Assembly (NCBI GenBank): GCA_938039305.1
Contig: CALHUZ010000522.1
Coordinates: forward strand, 1-6,987
From: an uncultured Saprospiraceae bacterium
GTDB taxonomy: Bacteria > Bacteroidota > Bacteroidia > Chitinophagales > Saprospiraceae
Length of the DNA stretch: 6,987 bases
Direction: 5' to 3'
Position 1 is the stretch's first letter. The number at the start of each line of letters is the position of its first letter. The notes beneath the pieces were generated by a model, which was given only the letters and a program-made list of their open reading frames with translations, ran no database searches and was not told where the DNA came from. A program made the translations under genes and the position numbers. Below, piece after piece: positions 6,125-6,987 of this stretch.

Positions 6125-6987
6125 CTTCAATATTGCTACCCATAATAGCTTTTACAATTGTTGTAAACTTAGCTATGATGAGAAATACGTCATCGAAGAT
6201 AGTATAATTAGCACTGTAGTCTCTTGCATTAGAAACCTTCTTTGCCTTACTATCCTGACTTTCATAACAAGTCACAAGACAAGGCTTTAGATATGGAAGA
6301 ACCTCCGACTGCATATCACTCTCAGCATAACCAAAAAGTGTAGCTCTGCCTATTAAAAGATACTTCAAGGGAGTTAACTGAGTCTTCCATCTAAACAGCT
6401 TTACAATTATAATAGGGATTATAAAAAGCAAAGAAGCGAAAACATCTATAAATCGCTTTTGCAATTGAAATGCGCTCTGCTCTAAGTGATAGTGACTTAT
6501 GGACAAGCTACTTGCTCCAGGTTTTGAACTACTACTACTTGAAAATATCAAATCTCTCTTGCTATCCCAAAATATGTAGGTAGTCTTTTGACCAATGCTC
6601 AACATCAAATTGATAAGCTCTTTTATCACTACACTTGAGAAGTCAATATAAACTGAACCGCCATGTCGGCTATTATCATCTTTATAGGATTGTAGATCAA
6701 CCGTTTTAATCTTTTCATCGATGTAAGAACTAACCGCTACTTGTTTTTTATTATCTGAAATTATAAATTCTCCTCGCTTTGTTATCTTATTCAGAATCGA
6801 ATACTTAAGTGTAATCAAACAAGGAACTAATAGAATGGAAATTACAATGAGCATCCTTGAAAACCTGAGGTCTTCGGGAAGCAAAGCATACATTATTAAG
6901 ACAGATAAGCCTCCTACAAAATTGGCTCTAAAGACTTTAGATAGTGACAACTCACTCTTGAAATACACACCACTAAAGTAGAGTGTC
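6108..6987 (-). CDS. C-terminal part of a membrane glycosyltransferase/sugar-transferase-like protein (start beyond window)
   Basis: The frame is open to the right edge (292 residues visible); a GTG at 6968 exists but upstream codons continue in frame, so the gene most likely begins outside the window. Numbered from the edge, there are two membrane segments (about 22-37 and 45-64), a soluble segment with DFSSVVIKELINLML (115-129) and a serine run (149-154), then KRFIDVFASLLFIIPIII (177-194), a third membrane helix. That block resembles the KRxFDxxxSL...P start of polyprenyl-phosphate sugar transferases, but the catalytic FRTM-type motifs are absent. The arrangement, with LLIGRATLFGY and LPYLKPCLVT further on, recalls the C-terminal half of long Bacteroidota family-2 glycosyltransferases that carry a degenerate sugar-transferase tail; this is from memory. 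The glycosyltransferase catalytic domain would be upstream of the window. A role at the inner membrane in surface polysaccharide synthesis is inferred. It overlaps the M20 gene by 17 bases. Confidence 0.6.
   Translation of the reverse strand, partial: TLYFSGVYFKSELSLSKVFRANFVGGLSVLIMYALLPEDLRFSRMLIVISILLVPCLITLKYSILNKITKRGEFIISDNKKQVAVSSYIDEKIKTVDLQSYKDDNSRHGGSVYIDFSSVVIKELINLMLSIGQKTTYIFWDSKRDLIFSSSSSSKPGASSLSISHYHLEQSAFQLQKRFIDVFASLLFIIPIIIVKLFRWKTQLTPLKYLLIGRATLFGYAESDMQSEVLPYLKPCLVTCYESQDSKAKKVSNARDYSANYTIFDDVFLIIAKFTTIVKAIMGSNIEDERSY

Overview
The window carries five genes, all on the minus strand, and looks like chromosomal DNA of a Bacteroidota bacterium, probably of the Saprospiria group. 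The reasons are moderately AT-rich DNA, start codons with weak or no Shine-Dalgarno sequences, a long secreted FG-GAP/ASPIC protein with a SprB-like repeat, a LOG-family protein of the type common in Bacteroidota, and a glycosyltransferase tail of a kind I associate with that phylum. The phylum call rests on recalled family resemblance, not on a search.

In the direction of transcription (high to low coordinates): (1) 6987-6108, the C-terminal part of a membrane-bound glycosyltransferase/sugar-transferase-like protein whose start lies outside the window. (2) 6124-4934, an M20-family metal-dependent amidohydrolase that overlaps gene 1 by 17 bases and is probably translationally coupled to it. 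A palindrome plus T8 tract ends this unit. (3) 4933-4629, a 305-base gap holding a textbook sigma-54 promoter (GG-N10-GC) for the next gene, a 22-base perfect inverted repeat abutting it, and a start-less plus-strand ORF that may be a gene remnant. (4) 4628-3351, an NtrC-type response regulator with receiver and AAA+ domains that stops just where its DNA-binding helix-turn-helix should begin, and whose GAFTGA loop reads GSFTSA. (5) 3274-2567, a LOG-family nucleotide phosphoribohydrolase-like protein, possibly co-transcribed with the regulator and followed by a hairpin terminator. (6) 2425 to the left edge, a large secreted protein with a signal peptide, seven Asp-rich FG-GAP loops (probable seven-bladed propeller), an ASPIC/UnbV domain, a Cys/Asp-rich CGDGIDND-type motif and a SprB-like repeat. 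Its C-terminus is outside the window.

I see no single pathway linking all genes. The most interesting spot is the regulator and its control region: a sigma-54 activator that apparently cannot bind DNA by itself, sitting behind its own sigma-54 promoter with a strong palindrome immediately upstream. No RNA genes, insertion sequences or CRISPR arrays were seen.
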